A stretch of DNA of 64,000 bases from Henckelia pumila (lineage: Eukaryota; Streptophyta; Magnoliopsida; Lamiales; Gesneriaceae), in the NCBI RefSeq assembly GCF_033568475.1, contig NW_027331831.1, forward strand, positions 3,286,001 to 3,350,000, given 5' to 3'. Made by a program: the position numbers and the translations under genes. Under the pieces are notes generated by a model. The model was given only the letters and a program-made list of their open reading frames with translations. It was not told the origin of the DNA and made no database searches. Shown here in pieces: positions 12,394 to 23,215 of the stretch; positions within the stretch are counted from its first letter, which is position 1; each line of letters begins with the position of its first letter.

Positions 12394-13563
12394 CTGAAAA
12401 GCGCAACAAAAAAATATCCAGTCAACTAGCAGAACCATCCCGGACAAATAAGGACAACTAAATGCATAAGCTGAAGCACGAGCTAAAAAGTTTAATTTTC
12501 ATGAATCCATAATTCACACATACCAACGGACGATAGCAGATAAGTGGAAAAAAATATCAGTAATCCCCAAATTGGCCACGTTTACAATTCAGAGCACCGT
12601 AAGGCAAAAGGCAAACAAAGGAGGGCAACAGCAAAACGTCTGCAATTTGGACACTCATCCAAATAGAAATCACGGAAACTCTAAAATTCGAAGCTTTAAA
12701 ACCCAATCAAGTAAAAAGACCCCAATTGACATGCCTGGGGCTCATAAAGACCGTCTAGGATATAGTTCGCGCCTTGCGCTTGCTCATGGGCAACCATCCG
12801 CCGATCGATCAACCATCAAATTTCCAGATCAGTGCCTCCGAATCACAAATCGACATGCCAGTAAATCCCGGCCTCCGCCAATCTCCGTCAGATTAATCAA
12901 TCAGTAGTAAGTAGCAAGATATGCATATAAAAAGGAATCGAATTCCAATTACGAGGCACCGAAGGGATATATTTATTTATATTCGGTCTAAAATGAATGA
13001 ATTTACAAAGGGAAGATCTGGAAATTAACGCCGGATGTTCCCACGGAAAGAAGATTCGGGGAAAATAATTGATTGATTATGAAGAAAAACAAGAGGGTAT
13101 TGCCTTCAAGTGTGCTTTAGAATCTCTCCTCTTCTCCCCGTCGTGCACGTTGATTTCCAATTCTCTCACAACACAACACATACGAATTTACGATGCCCAA
13201 AATACATCCTATTCCTCTCCATCCATCCTCTGTGTCAACCTCTCCTTCACTCTCCCTACACTCCCTCACCTTACGTATGAATACATATGTACGTATCAAT
13301 GTATATATGTATGTATATACACACCCGCTGACACACGATTGTCTACGTTTTAATCACATTTTTTTAGTTTTTTTTTTCTTCTTTTCTGTTTTTTTTTTTA
13401 CATATTCAGTTTATTTATATCATTTCAATTTCATCAAAATTGATAAATTTCAATAAAAATCAGAAACACACTTCACATATTGTTTTACGAATTACTCGTA
13501 TCACGGATACCAAAACACTTGTAAACTATGATGCACACTTGGTGGAGTAGGTGACTAACCTAA
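12394..13563 (-). other. 5' region of the PHD gene: leader and promoter
   Basis: Region upstream of the first recognised coding exon of the minus-strand PHD gene. The segment near 12700-12900 is richer in GC than its surroundings and may be a 5' leader exon; on the plus strand it carries an accidental 111-codon frame. Around 13280-13320 there is a TATG-type microsatellite, and 13360-13400 is T-rich. No TATA box could be assigned with confidence. Confidence 0.35.
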
Positions 13564-13645
13564 TTTGCAGGCTATTGCGTTAGTATGAAGTTTACCCATA
13601 ATGCATCGAAAAGTAACGGTTGCGGATTTTCACGTTTCAAAAAAA
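13564..13645 (+). repeat. Dispersed repeat, copy 2, poly(A)-ended
   Basis: Diverged copy of the block at 296-385: ggctattgcgttagt, tttaccc, aagtaacggttgcgg, then an A run. The same orientation and the A-rich end suggest a retroposed 3' tail. Confidence 0.45.
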
Positions 13646-14565
13646 ATGTTTTTATTTTAAAATGAAATTTATCTTATTATTTTTACCTTGAATGATTATC
13701 TTTTGGAACTTGAAACGACATAAAATAATAGATAGAAAGAAAATAGATTTTTTGTTAGTAAAAATAACATAGTAAAATCATTTTATTTTGAGATGAAGTG
13801 CGTTTTTAGATTTTTAGTGAAACCAAAATTATGTCACGAGTTCATTTTTTTTTATTTTTTATATCATGAGTTCATTTTTTATTAGTATATAAGGTGTTTA
13901 TGTATTATGGATAGTAATGGATGATGGAAAGATATTTGTTATCAATGATAATACGATAAAATCATGTTTTGTTTGATAATATGGATGATATTTCAGAGAA
14001 TCTAAAATTATATCATGGCTTCGTTATGTTAGAATAGGATGCTCATGTATTATACATGTTTTGCGTGTGTAAAATAAAAGTTTTTTATATGTATTTTTTT
14101 AAAAAATAAAGAATAAAATGAATGGAGGGTTTTTGTGGGTAGTTAATTGAAAAAGATAATAATAGAATTATGATTTTGACATCCTCAAGTTAGTTTATCT
14201 AATAGCTTCATTTTTTATATAATAGTATAGATAATAATAATATACTACATATATTTTTCGTATTTGAAGATAAATTACAACTTATAACTATCAACTGTAT
14301 TTTTCTAACTTCTTTAATCATACATTTTTCAAATAATTTTTAAATTTTTAAAAGATAAATTACAACTTATAACTAACAACTGTATTTTTCTAAATTCTTT
14401 AATCGTACACTTTTCAAATAATTTTTTAATTTTTTTTTAAAAAAACTTCAACCAGACGTCCTTTTGGGCGAAAAAAAAAACATGGTTTGGGCAATGAAGA
14501 AACGTTAAAACTTATATATTCCAAGTTCCAACACACTGATTTTACATGGCGTGTGATTGTCAAAA
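13646..14565. other. AT-rich spacer
   Basis: No coding exon seen. A roughly 90-bp stretch (ataaattacaacttataact, then tgtatttttctaa) occurs twice, near 14271 and 14355, as a diverged tandem pair. The segment around 14210-14233 read on the minus strand (TCTATACTATTATATAAAA) resembles a Helitron 5' end, but no matching 3' end was found. Confidence 0.35.
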
Positions 14566-14732
14566 GGGGTTTTGTCTATGCTACCCCATTCGAGCAGCCG
14601 GAATGAGGATCCAATAGTTTATATTTTTTTGGACTTGATATGATCTTATTTAAAATGAGATCATATCAAGTCCAAAAAAATATGGATCATTGAATGCAGC
14701 ACATGGACACATGTGCTAGCATAGACAAAACC
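14566..14732. mobile_element. Short inverted-repeat MITE with internal hairpin
   Basis: Terminal inverted repeats GGTTTTGTCTATGCTA (14568-14583) and TAGCATAGACAAAACC (14717-14732) are flanked by a direct GTCAAAA at 14559-14565 and 14733-14739, consistent with a 7-8-bp target duplication. An inner near-perfect inverted repeat at about 14619-14682 would fold into a long hairpin. It has no coding capacity. The superfamily is uncertain; the duplication length suits hAT. Confidence 0.65.
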
Positions 14733-15020
14733 GTCAAAATGATATATATGCGTGTTCATCTATTAAAAAAGAAAAAGATTTTAAATTTATTTTTGGATTG
14801 ATTCCTTGGGAAGAAATCTCGGTAAGCAAATGAATCATACATATTTTACCGATAAACTAATGTCAATTAAATAAAATATTGCGGCGAACACATATTCTAG
14901 TAATATTTTTAATTGAACGATGATGACGTAGAGAATTTTAGACTATAATTGACAAAAATGGCTAGACCACCTTTCTTTTCAACTTTATTATTTTCTATTC
15001 TACACGTAATTGTGTGTGTA

Positions 15021-15212
15021 ATATATATATATATATAATCATGATCCATTAGTGTGCAGGGATTTTATGTGCATCGCGGGATGTTCACGCGAACATCTAA
15101 AAAAAATCAGATGTTCGCAAGAACATCTCAGATGTTCACGCGAACATCACAGGGTGCACACAAAATCCCTGCACATTGGTGTGCAAAGGAACAAGATTAT
15201 ATATATATATAT
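15021..15212. mobile_element. Foldback element with repeated GATGTTCRCGCGAACATC palindromes
   Basis: Long imperfect inverted repeat. The arms start in (TA)n and run through GTGCAGGGATTTT on the left (about 15054) and AAAATCCCTGCAC on the right (about 15162-15174). The centre holds three short palindromes of the type GATGTTCNCGNGAACATC, at about 15080-15097, 15111-15127 and 15131-15148. Insertion seems to be in a TA tract, so target duplications cannot be read. Confidence 0.6.
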
Positions 15213-15923
15213 ACATACATAACAAAATAAGTTAATTTTATGAAACAAGACTCTTATCTAACTCGATTCATAAAATTTTTTATTATTTTTGATACTAGAA
15301 ATACAATTAGAACCATGTATCTCACGGATGAGACCTTTACTACGAAACCTACTCTATATATAATTGAGGTGAAATATTCAATTATTGATACAATAAATGA
15401 TAAAATAATGAGAAATTGTCAGACTGCTAGAACTAGAAGGGTTCGTTTTTAAAAATTTCTGCCTACCCTCCCCTCCTTGTGACAGATGATAGAAACTAGA
15501 TAGTACCTAAATCATTAATTTCACTTAATAAGTTAATTAAACTGGCCAAATTGATGCCTGCAAACATTTATTTCACTTAAAAAAACTTTGTATTGACTTC
15601 ACATATGTTGAAGTAAAAGGTGAAATTTGAGATGGAAAACAAATTCCGGGCTACACATTATAGATTTATTTTTTTAAAGAATTTAGAATCCAATCACCTT
15701 TTTTTTTAAAAAAAAAGAGACAATTCACTAGGCTCGGGATTTCTCCTTTTACTTCTTTTGAAATTTCTTAAATTCTATTTTATTAATAATTAATAATTTA
15801 CGGATTTTTTTATTAAAAAAAAACTTAAAAGAAAGATAATATTTTGATAAATACAATTTCTATATTGTGATTTTTTCTGAGCCGATTTCAAAAGTATTTT
15901 ATTGTGTTTTGATTCGGCGACCA
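15213..15923. other. AT-rich spacer upstream of POLD4
   Basis: A 70-codon frame at 15240-15452 has no recognisable similarity and ordinary AT-rich composition; it is treated as chance. The rest is homopolymer-rich sequence with nothing recognisable. Confidence 0.35.
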
Positions 15924-15931
15924 TATTTATA
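15924..15931 (+). promoter_or_regulatory. Possible TATA box of POLD4
   Basis: TATTTATA, 59 bases before the POLD4 start codon. The position is a little close for a plant TATA box plus leader but possible. It rests on motif and distance only. Confidence 0.25.
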
Positions 15932-15989
15932 GACCGATTTTGTTTCTTCGTTTCGAATTCAAATTCAAATCGAAAAGCTATCTGAAAGA

Positions 15990-16495
15990 ATGGCTTCCGA
16001 CATGAAGGGTTTCTTCAAGCAACAGAAGAGGAAAGCGGGTATCGCAAAGCCACCATCGTCGAAGAAAACTCCGAGGTCCAAAGCTTCTGCTTCCTGCGGA
16101 TCCGACGTCGTACAACCCCCTGCTCTTGTTTCCCATGGCTCTTTCGATCTCCGGGGTTTGACCTCTTTCGCTTTCGTTCCTCTTCGATTCAATTCAAATC
16201 CAAGTATTTTTTAAGAAACAACTGTATTTCGCGGATTTGTATATATATATTTGGGGGTTTTTGCTTGATGACTGCTTTAACATAAGCACGATATCATACA
16301 GACGAATATGATGGCAAGGAGGATGTTCTCAGGCAATTTGACATGAACATGGCGTATGGCCCTTGCTTAGGCATGAGCAGACTCGACCGATGGAAGCGCG
16401 CAAACGCCTTAGGATTGAAGCCTCCAGAGGAGATCGGGCGGCTTTTGAGCGCCGGTAAAGCTAACTCCGAATGTTTGTGGGATGGGCGTGTTTAG
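15990..16495 (+). CDS. POLD4: DNA polymerase delta subunit 4 (p12-like)
   Basis: Two exons, 15990-16155 and 16302-16495, sum to 360 bases, 119 residues, with a GT-AG intron. The conserved C-terminal core FDMNMAYGPCLGMSRLDRW, then LGLKPPEEIGRLL and a final LWDGRV, identifies the POLD4/Cdm1 family. This is the smallest accessory subunit of the replicative polymerase delta, acting in the nucleus with PCNA. The N-terminus MASDMKGFF has the spacing of a PCNA-interacting peptide (hydrophobic M5, aromatic F8-F9) but lacks the usual glutamine. It is followed by a basic, lysine-rich linker with KKTPRSK. The length is close to the human subunit (about 107 residues). It lies tail-to-tail with PPOX1, with 515 bases between the stop codons. 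Confidence 0.88.
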
Positions 16496-17010
16496 ACTAA
16501 CCCTATCTCCTTCGATCGATTCCATGTTTGTTACTATCTTCTAGTAAGAGTTTTTGTTGATAATGTGGAGTTTGGTGTGGATGTTAAAGTGTTTTAATTT
16601 TATTTATAGATGAAACAAGTTTAATCCTTGTGCTACTTCATGATTCTAGTTTACATCTTTTAAACTAGTTTTCTAAACTTTAGTACAATCTTCCAGCTTC
16701 CTAGTTTTGAAGTTGTAATGCACCAGTTCACTCCCATTATAAATGAATCGTTTTTGGTTTTCTTGAATTCTAATTTCTAACCTATGTGAATGTTATGTTA
16801 TGTTACATTACACCTTGTGATTTTACAATCTTTTTCCATCAAAAAAATTAAAATATAAAGCTTCATGTGATTTTTCTAAGAACATAGTTTTAGTCCTTCC
16901 TGCCAAAAGAAGAATGGGTGACTAATAAACTAGATGGATGATGCTCAGCTCAGTTGGTCAAAAAAATGTACAACTAGTAATGCAATAATTTGGCACGCGA
17001 TCTCGCCACC
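16496..17010. other. Convergent spacer between POLD4 and PPOX1
   Basis: Holds the 3' flanks of both genes. AT-rich, with no coding exon and no clear repeat. Both transcripts must end within it, so overlap of 3' UTRs is possible. Confidence 0.4.
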
Positions 17011-19125
17011 TTATACATACTGGTACTGTGATAAATATTTGGTCACGTCATCAGCGACGTCATATGCAGCCTCCACGCATTTGCCCAAGGCTACACCAGA
17101 CACATAGTTACCTGCAAGAATCAAACCTCCGAAACCACCCTTATTGAGAGCAGTTTTTGCGGTGTCCAACACATCCAAGTGACCTATCGTGAACTGTGGA
17201 ATAGCTTGCGGCCAGACACGTACTCCCACCACAAATGGATCTTGTGCGTTTGACCTTATAAGCATCTTCCTGAGATCACGATCCACTGTCTCCACGAGTT
17301 GGCTTTCTGTCTGATAAAAGTGTAGGAAATGGGAAATGCAACAATGAGCATAAGATATATTAATATGGAAACTAAAGCATGCTTAAAGTGAACCACGTTA
17401 CTGTTTTACAGCACACAAGAGATTGAAAATAGGGGAAAAAACGTTAATACTTAGTTCATAATTGGAGAAATAGCGGTATTAAGTGAATCTGTTTTCCTTT
17501 TTCACTAGTTTGATATTCTATGAGAGATGTTTGATACGATATTAATTCAACACTTACCATAGGCCTAAGCTACCAACACATTACACATGTTATACAGTTC
17601 ATGGATCAATGTGTACCTTTGATGTAATGCCGGAATTGGTTGCTCCTCCAATATAGTTCAAAAGAAGAATCTGTCCCGGAGGTGCTCGGTTAGGAAAAAG
17701 TGATGAGCTGTATATGGTTCCTGAAAGATGGAATGAAACTAAGTAAGGTCATTGCAGCCGCATACAGATCTTTGAGCAGCACCAAGAAAAAACTTCCAGC
17801 TAATTATACATTGTAGTAGACACAAAGGTCACACGGAAATCCATAATTATGATTCAGATTGACCTAAAGTTTCCACCCCTTGGGAACGAGGGTGCAACTG
17901 CCCAAAACCCTTCAGTTCACCATCTATCAAACATTCAGCTCGAATGGCTTCTTTTGGATATGAAACAGTGACCGCAGCTACAGGTGGGTAGTAGAATTTT
18001 GATAAAGCATCAGCAGCAACGTCCTACAAGAAATCCACATGAAAGCTATGTAGTTATTCAATATCAATGAAAGGCAGCACATAACATGATGTGCATCAGT
18101 TAAGAAAATTATGTTAAAGCGAATCACATTCGAATGAAGAATCAAAGCCACATAATTTTAATACAAAATTTAGTGCACAAACTAGGGGTACATGACTCGA
18201 GCTCTAAAAATGTTAAAGGCCCTTTGTCCAGGTAAATTAATTTTTGGGATCAGTTAAAGTAGCCCTTTGAGTAGTTTACAATTAGTATTTGTTTAAAATT
18301 GAATACGGATAAGAGAATCATATTGCATTATGAAAAGGTTGACTAGTTTTCTTATAAGAAAAAATGATGTTTTCACATTAATATAATTGAAATTAATTCT
18401 TATGGTATATAAAATATCGCTCAATACATAAATAAATAATGATAATAAAAGGCGCGAGATCAATCTGCTTATCTCACACCCGTAACACATGCATAGAAAA
18501 TGCACAAAAATAATAAGTGATCAAATCTTGTCCAATCATCATGACGAGTCACTAGATTATAATCTAACCACAAGCATCCAACTCACTTCAGTTTTTACAC
18601 AACATGTGATTAAAGGGAGTCCTTCTCTAGGTGTACCATCAAATGTAGGTCAATCTGTTTCCTAACACAGTGCAAGCACCGTAATGCAATTTGAAGCCTT
18701 CTGTAATTGAGGCCAAACTGTTGCAAGCCGTCTCCTATATTTGGTCCCTCTTTTTCCCTTGTTATAACCATTTCCATTTAAATCAACTTGCTTCTAGCCA
18801 AAGATGTGCAATATCTATGTGCACCTGTTGTGTGATATGATGAGGCAGTTACTTGATAAGTTTACACACATCCCAGTCCTAGCCTGCTTGATAAGTTTAC
18901 ACACATCCCAGTCCTAGCCTGATTTCTTCTTTGTATTTTTTATCCAGATATTTGGTACAGCATGTTGCGCCCATACTGCATCCAGACATTTGATATTTAA
19001 TTGATGCATATCCCCTCAATCCTGTAAAAATTGGAATATTTCTATTTCAAGTGATAGCTAGCAACAATAACTTCCAAAATTTTCCGCATTTTGACCCTTA
19101 ATATGCAATCAAATTCCCTTCCTTC

Positions 19126-19184
<59 letters not shown>

Positions 19185-21496
19185 TCTTCACATTCGTCGC
19201 AAGCTTGACAAAGCTCATACCAATTAAGAGAAGATTACATACAAGGTATTTATCCTTTATAACACGTAAAGAGTATTTAATTTATCAAACGGAAAAAATC
19301 CAATTAAATACTTGAACCCTGTTATCAAAGCAAAAACACTAGCCCACTTTCCTGTCATTCCTTCTCTTCAACAAGGGACTACAGCATAGGTCAATAATGT
19401 TACATCGTAAACTTACCGAAAGAGGCCGCAATATCGTGCTTGCCACATAGGATGGAACAGTCATGATGACAGTTTTGCTCTCGAGTGAAACCACTCCACT
19501 AGGGGTTTCATATGCCAATTTATACACTCCATTATCTGACTTAGTGATACTTGTGAGTTTCCATAACAGTTTGACCCTGCCTTCTAATCTGGAAATATGG
19601 GACACCAAACGCACACAATGAAGATTAAACTAACACTAAGCAATTCATATGTCCTTATAATTGGCTTGTTTCCAGAAGCAATCTCCTCGTGCATAGGCAC
19701 TATCATGACTCCATTTTAATATTTCTTTTATTTGAAACTTCATAGGTTTGAAACACATCGGCCCAAAGATTCTCTTGAGAGTAGATAGCAGACAAGATAA
19801 GAAAATTACTTCAGAATTTTTGTGACATGTCACATGCAAAAGCGACAAGGGTGTCAAAACTGGTTGGGCAGCAGAAGTATCATACACATACGAACATTTT
19901 GAGAAAAGAAAGAAGAAATTCGAATTTTTATTTAACTGGAAGACCGAAAAATAAAAATTACCTCGATGAAATTGCATTAGGCAGCATCGAAAGGCCCTTT
20001 CTGAATGATCCTACTGTTTGACCTTTTGGTTTGGGTAAGCGTCTGTAGATACACTTGTTAAAATTTCAAGCATGCAGGCTTATTATACAAACACAAACAG
20101 AAGAAAGACTTTAGCAAGTATGCCATTACGGATCTCGAGGTGGCTTAGAGCTACCAGATTTCTCCTGGATTGCTTTAAAAGTTCCACCTATGATGCTACC
20201 GCCATTTTGCTCCAGTTTCCAGACTTTACCAAATGCCGCTTTCATGCTCAGTTTAGAGGGGTCTCCAGCGTAAACACCTGCATCAAATGAAACATGAAAC
20301 ATATTTACATTCTTCTCTAAACCGTAAAACTCATACAGGATGCTGATTAGCATTCTAAACATAATGTAAAAAATGTGAAATCAACAGACAATGGTAAACT
20401 ATAACATAACAGATCATGAAGCACAGTATTACCATCTTCCATCGCATATGATGGATCAAGCTTACCGCAATCCAGAGCACATAATCACTGGAAGACCAGG
20501 AAGAGTTGATAAAGGAATGAATAAAACATTTTCGACAACACCTAAAAGTAAAAAATATATACGAGGAAGAAGTTTTAAGAGTACCAGAGCAAAATGGCTC
20601 AATCAAACGCTCAAAAACTTCATCTCCTAGGTTGCGTCTAACAAACTCTTCGATGGATTCCTCGCGACCCTGTAACCTTGACAAAATTTTCAAATATGAG
20701 AAGAAACTAGAAATACTAATACGTCAGAAACTGGAAATACAGGAAGGGTTCAGGGCACAAACTGGAGGCGGTGGCCGAAGACCGATAGCACCAAGACCTG
20801 CTCTAATTTTACCAGGAAAGCTCATTAAGTCAAAGAAAGGGAAATCAGAAAGCTTCGAGGGCACTGGCCTCAGCTTCCCATTCCATAGCACAAAGCGAGG
20901 AGCATCCGGGTCTCCTAATACCAAGTCATCCTTCAACCCACTATCCACCTACAGACATGCATTGTTCTTAAAATTTTAAAAATGATTGCATAATCCCAGC
21001 CCATGAATACCATTTCAGTTATAATTAACAGCAATACTAATTAGCAAGTAAGCAGGAAGATATGAAAATGATCTACACTACAGGGAGAACTGAGAACAAG
21101 AAAACATACCGCCATGGTAAGCATGGGGTCAGATGGTTGGAAGCTGTTTGGGCCTTCCTCCCAGAGATATCCATCCCTCTCAATGGTGGTGATGTTTCCG
21201 CCCACTCGATCTCTGGCCTCCGTCACCACGACATTAGAATTGCCGTGCTTCGTGGCTAAGGCCTGCGCGATGCACAGTCCACTGATGCCAGCACCGACTA
21301 CGACGCAATCCAGCACCGATTTCTGGTCCTCTCTCGACGGAGAATAAGAAACAGAGGTGGGCCCCTCTGCAATCGAGCATCGAATCCTGCGGAGCCCGCC
21401 CCTGGGTGATAATGTGACGGGAGGTAAAGAAAATGGAGGCTGCGGTGGCTTCTTGAAGGTGGGAAAGTAGTTGTGAGTGCAGGTGAAGCTGCCCAT
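17011..21496 (-). CDS. PPOX1: Protoporphyrinogen oxidase, chloroplastic (PPOX1)
   Basis: Nine exons in transcript order: 21496-21110, 20948-20763, 20669-20585, 20277-20130, 20042-19962, 19588-19417, 18023-17864, 17720-17617 and 17310-17011. They sum to 1623 bases, 540 residues, with every junction GT-AG and in phase. The enzyme oxidises protoporphyrinogen IX to protoporphyrin IX, the last step shared by heme and chlorophyll synthesis. It is the target of diphenyl-ether-type herbicides. Seen here: a serine/proline-rich transit peptide of about 40-60 residues; the FAD-binding [16 protein letters not shown] at about 65-80; [10 protein letters not shown] at about 92-101; [36 protein letters not shown]; and the C-terminal [20 protein letters not shown]. 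Length and exon pattern fit plastid PPOX1. It looks intact. An intron of nearly 1.4 kb carries a (GA)27 tract and a 35-bp tandem duplication. Confidence 0.95.
18852..18921 (-). repeat. 35-bp tandem duplication in a PPOX1 intron
   Basis: Two adjacent identical copies, 18852-18886 and 18887-18921, each running from cttgataag to tagcctg. It lies in the long intron between the exons at 19588-19417 and 18023-17864. Confidence 0.85.
19128..19181. repeat. (GA)27 microsatellite
   Basis: Uninterrupted GA dinucleotide run of 54 bases in a PPOX1 intron; on the transcribed strand it reads CT. Such tracts usually vary in length between individuals. Confidence 0.95.
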
Positions 21497-22610
21497 GAAG
21501 CGATACTACGGCGGTGGACTGGCGACGCAATGCCGGAGAAGAGGAAGAGAAATGGGGGTTATCTTATCCTTTACCCGCGCTGGATACATTAACGTGGACT
21601 TGGACTTGGACTTGGACCTATTACCGTTTACATGTAAGCACCTGTTTACTGTTAACTTTAATTTTGTTCAAATAAATATTTTTGACAAATTATTTAAACA
21701 CTTTTAAACTAACTATTATTATTTATTATGACTTATGAGATAAAATATGCATACAGATATTAAATAATTAATACTGTAATATATGATAATGACATTAAAA
21801 AATTTATTTGAAATTAAACATATAATTTATATAAATTCTCGAAATACATTAGTTAAAAAAAAAAATCCACCACCATCTTCTAGTTATTGTACTTCGAAAA
21901 ACGATTGATGTTTATCTTCTACATCAATTCAACTTTAGTTTAGCTACTTGAAAAGGCCTAATATTTGTAAAAGAAACGTCTAGTCATTTTTTTATGATAG
22001 GATGACATGATATAAATTGAAAAATGAAAACTATATGCACATAATTTATAAGGTTATATATTTATAACTCGATTTTCGTAGAGGTTTTATCTGATTTACC
22101 GTCACTTAATCCACTGAAATCATATAGCACGCGAGATAAACTTAATAAAACATAATCATCAATTTAACATCGAAAATCATTCAAGATAAAACAAGAACAT
22201 GAGAGACTATTAGAACATGTCCACTTTGAATATAAAAGCTTATGGTTTGCTTTTGAAACCACCCAAAAATTCTTTTACCAATAGAGATATCATTCTATAT
22301 ATTAACTCATGATTTTTTTCTTGATCTTTAAATGTGGGACTTTGGTTGAATACCCAACAGCGACAAATCAACCTATACACCACAACTATACAAACTTACA
22401 TGCACTTCATGTAACAACTGTGGTTTGCGAAGAAGACAATCCCAATGCTAGCGATGACTGTAAAATTTTGTTGCAAAATGTACACATGGTTTTTTTAATA
22501 CTGTCGCGACAGTATACAAACAGTAGTTAATGCTTGATAATGACGATTTTTTCGTTGATAATGGCTTTTTTTTGCAGTACTGAATTAATGCACCCCACTA
22601 GTTTGTTATA

Positions 22611-22644
22611 TGCGCGCGCGCGCACACACACACACATATATATA
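22611..22644. repeat. Compound GC/CA/TA dinucleotide microsatellite
   Basis: Alternating GCGC, CACA and TATA runs in direct succession. This purine-pyrimidine alternation is of the kind able to form left-handed DNA. Confidence 0.9.
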
Positions 22645-23177
22645 AGTAAAATGCATGTGCTCCGCATGTTAGATCACTTATTTTACGATCAATTAGTTAT
22701 ATAATTGAATTAAAAATTATACTAATAATGAAATATAGTGACAAGTGTTATATATATATATACATATATATTGTAAATCATGTCATATATTCCAATATGC
22801 ATCAACTTCATTATCTAATTTAAGAAAAAATATTGACTCAGAAGTCTATATATAACTTGAAACATATATAATATATCAAAAGCCAAAAAATCAAATACCT
22901 TGTAAAAATATTTAACACATCGAGTACAAAATGATATATAAACATAATTATAAAGAATTGAAAATGGATATTATATTGACTCAATATTTAATGATAAAAA
23001 ACAATGAGAAATCAAAGCTTATGATATAATTGTAATAATTAATATTTAGATGTAATAATATATGAAATTAGTCTTTATAATTAACAAATAATATAATAAC
23101 TAAAATTTCTAAGTTGCTAATTTTTTGTCATATATTTTATTATTTTATCTTTTATTTGAATTTTTCAAACTCTTATT

Positions 23178-23179
<2 letters not shown>

Positions 23180-23214
<35 letters not shown>
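23180..23214. repeat. (TAA)n microsatellite
   Basis: About eleven TAA units in an AT-rich spacer. Confidence 0.9.

Positions 23215-23215
<1 letters not shown>

Noticed and set aside
12572-12907. 111-codon open frame opposite the 5' end of the PHD gene
   Set aside because: Lies antisense to the likely leader of the PHD gene, has no family features, and the local GC rise explains the lack of stops.
14170-14233. Possible Helitron 5' end on the minus strand
   Set aside because: The TCTATACTATTATATAAAA start is typical, but I could not find a hairpin plus CTAG end to the left, so no element is called.
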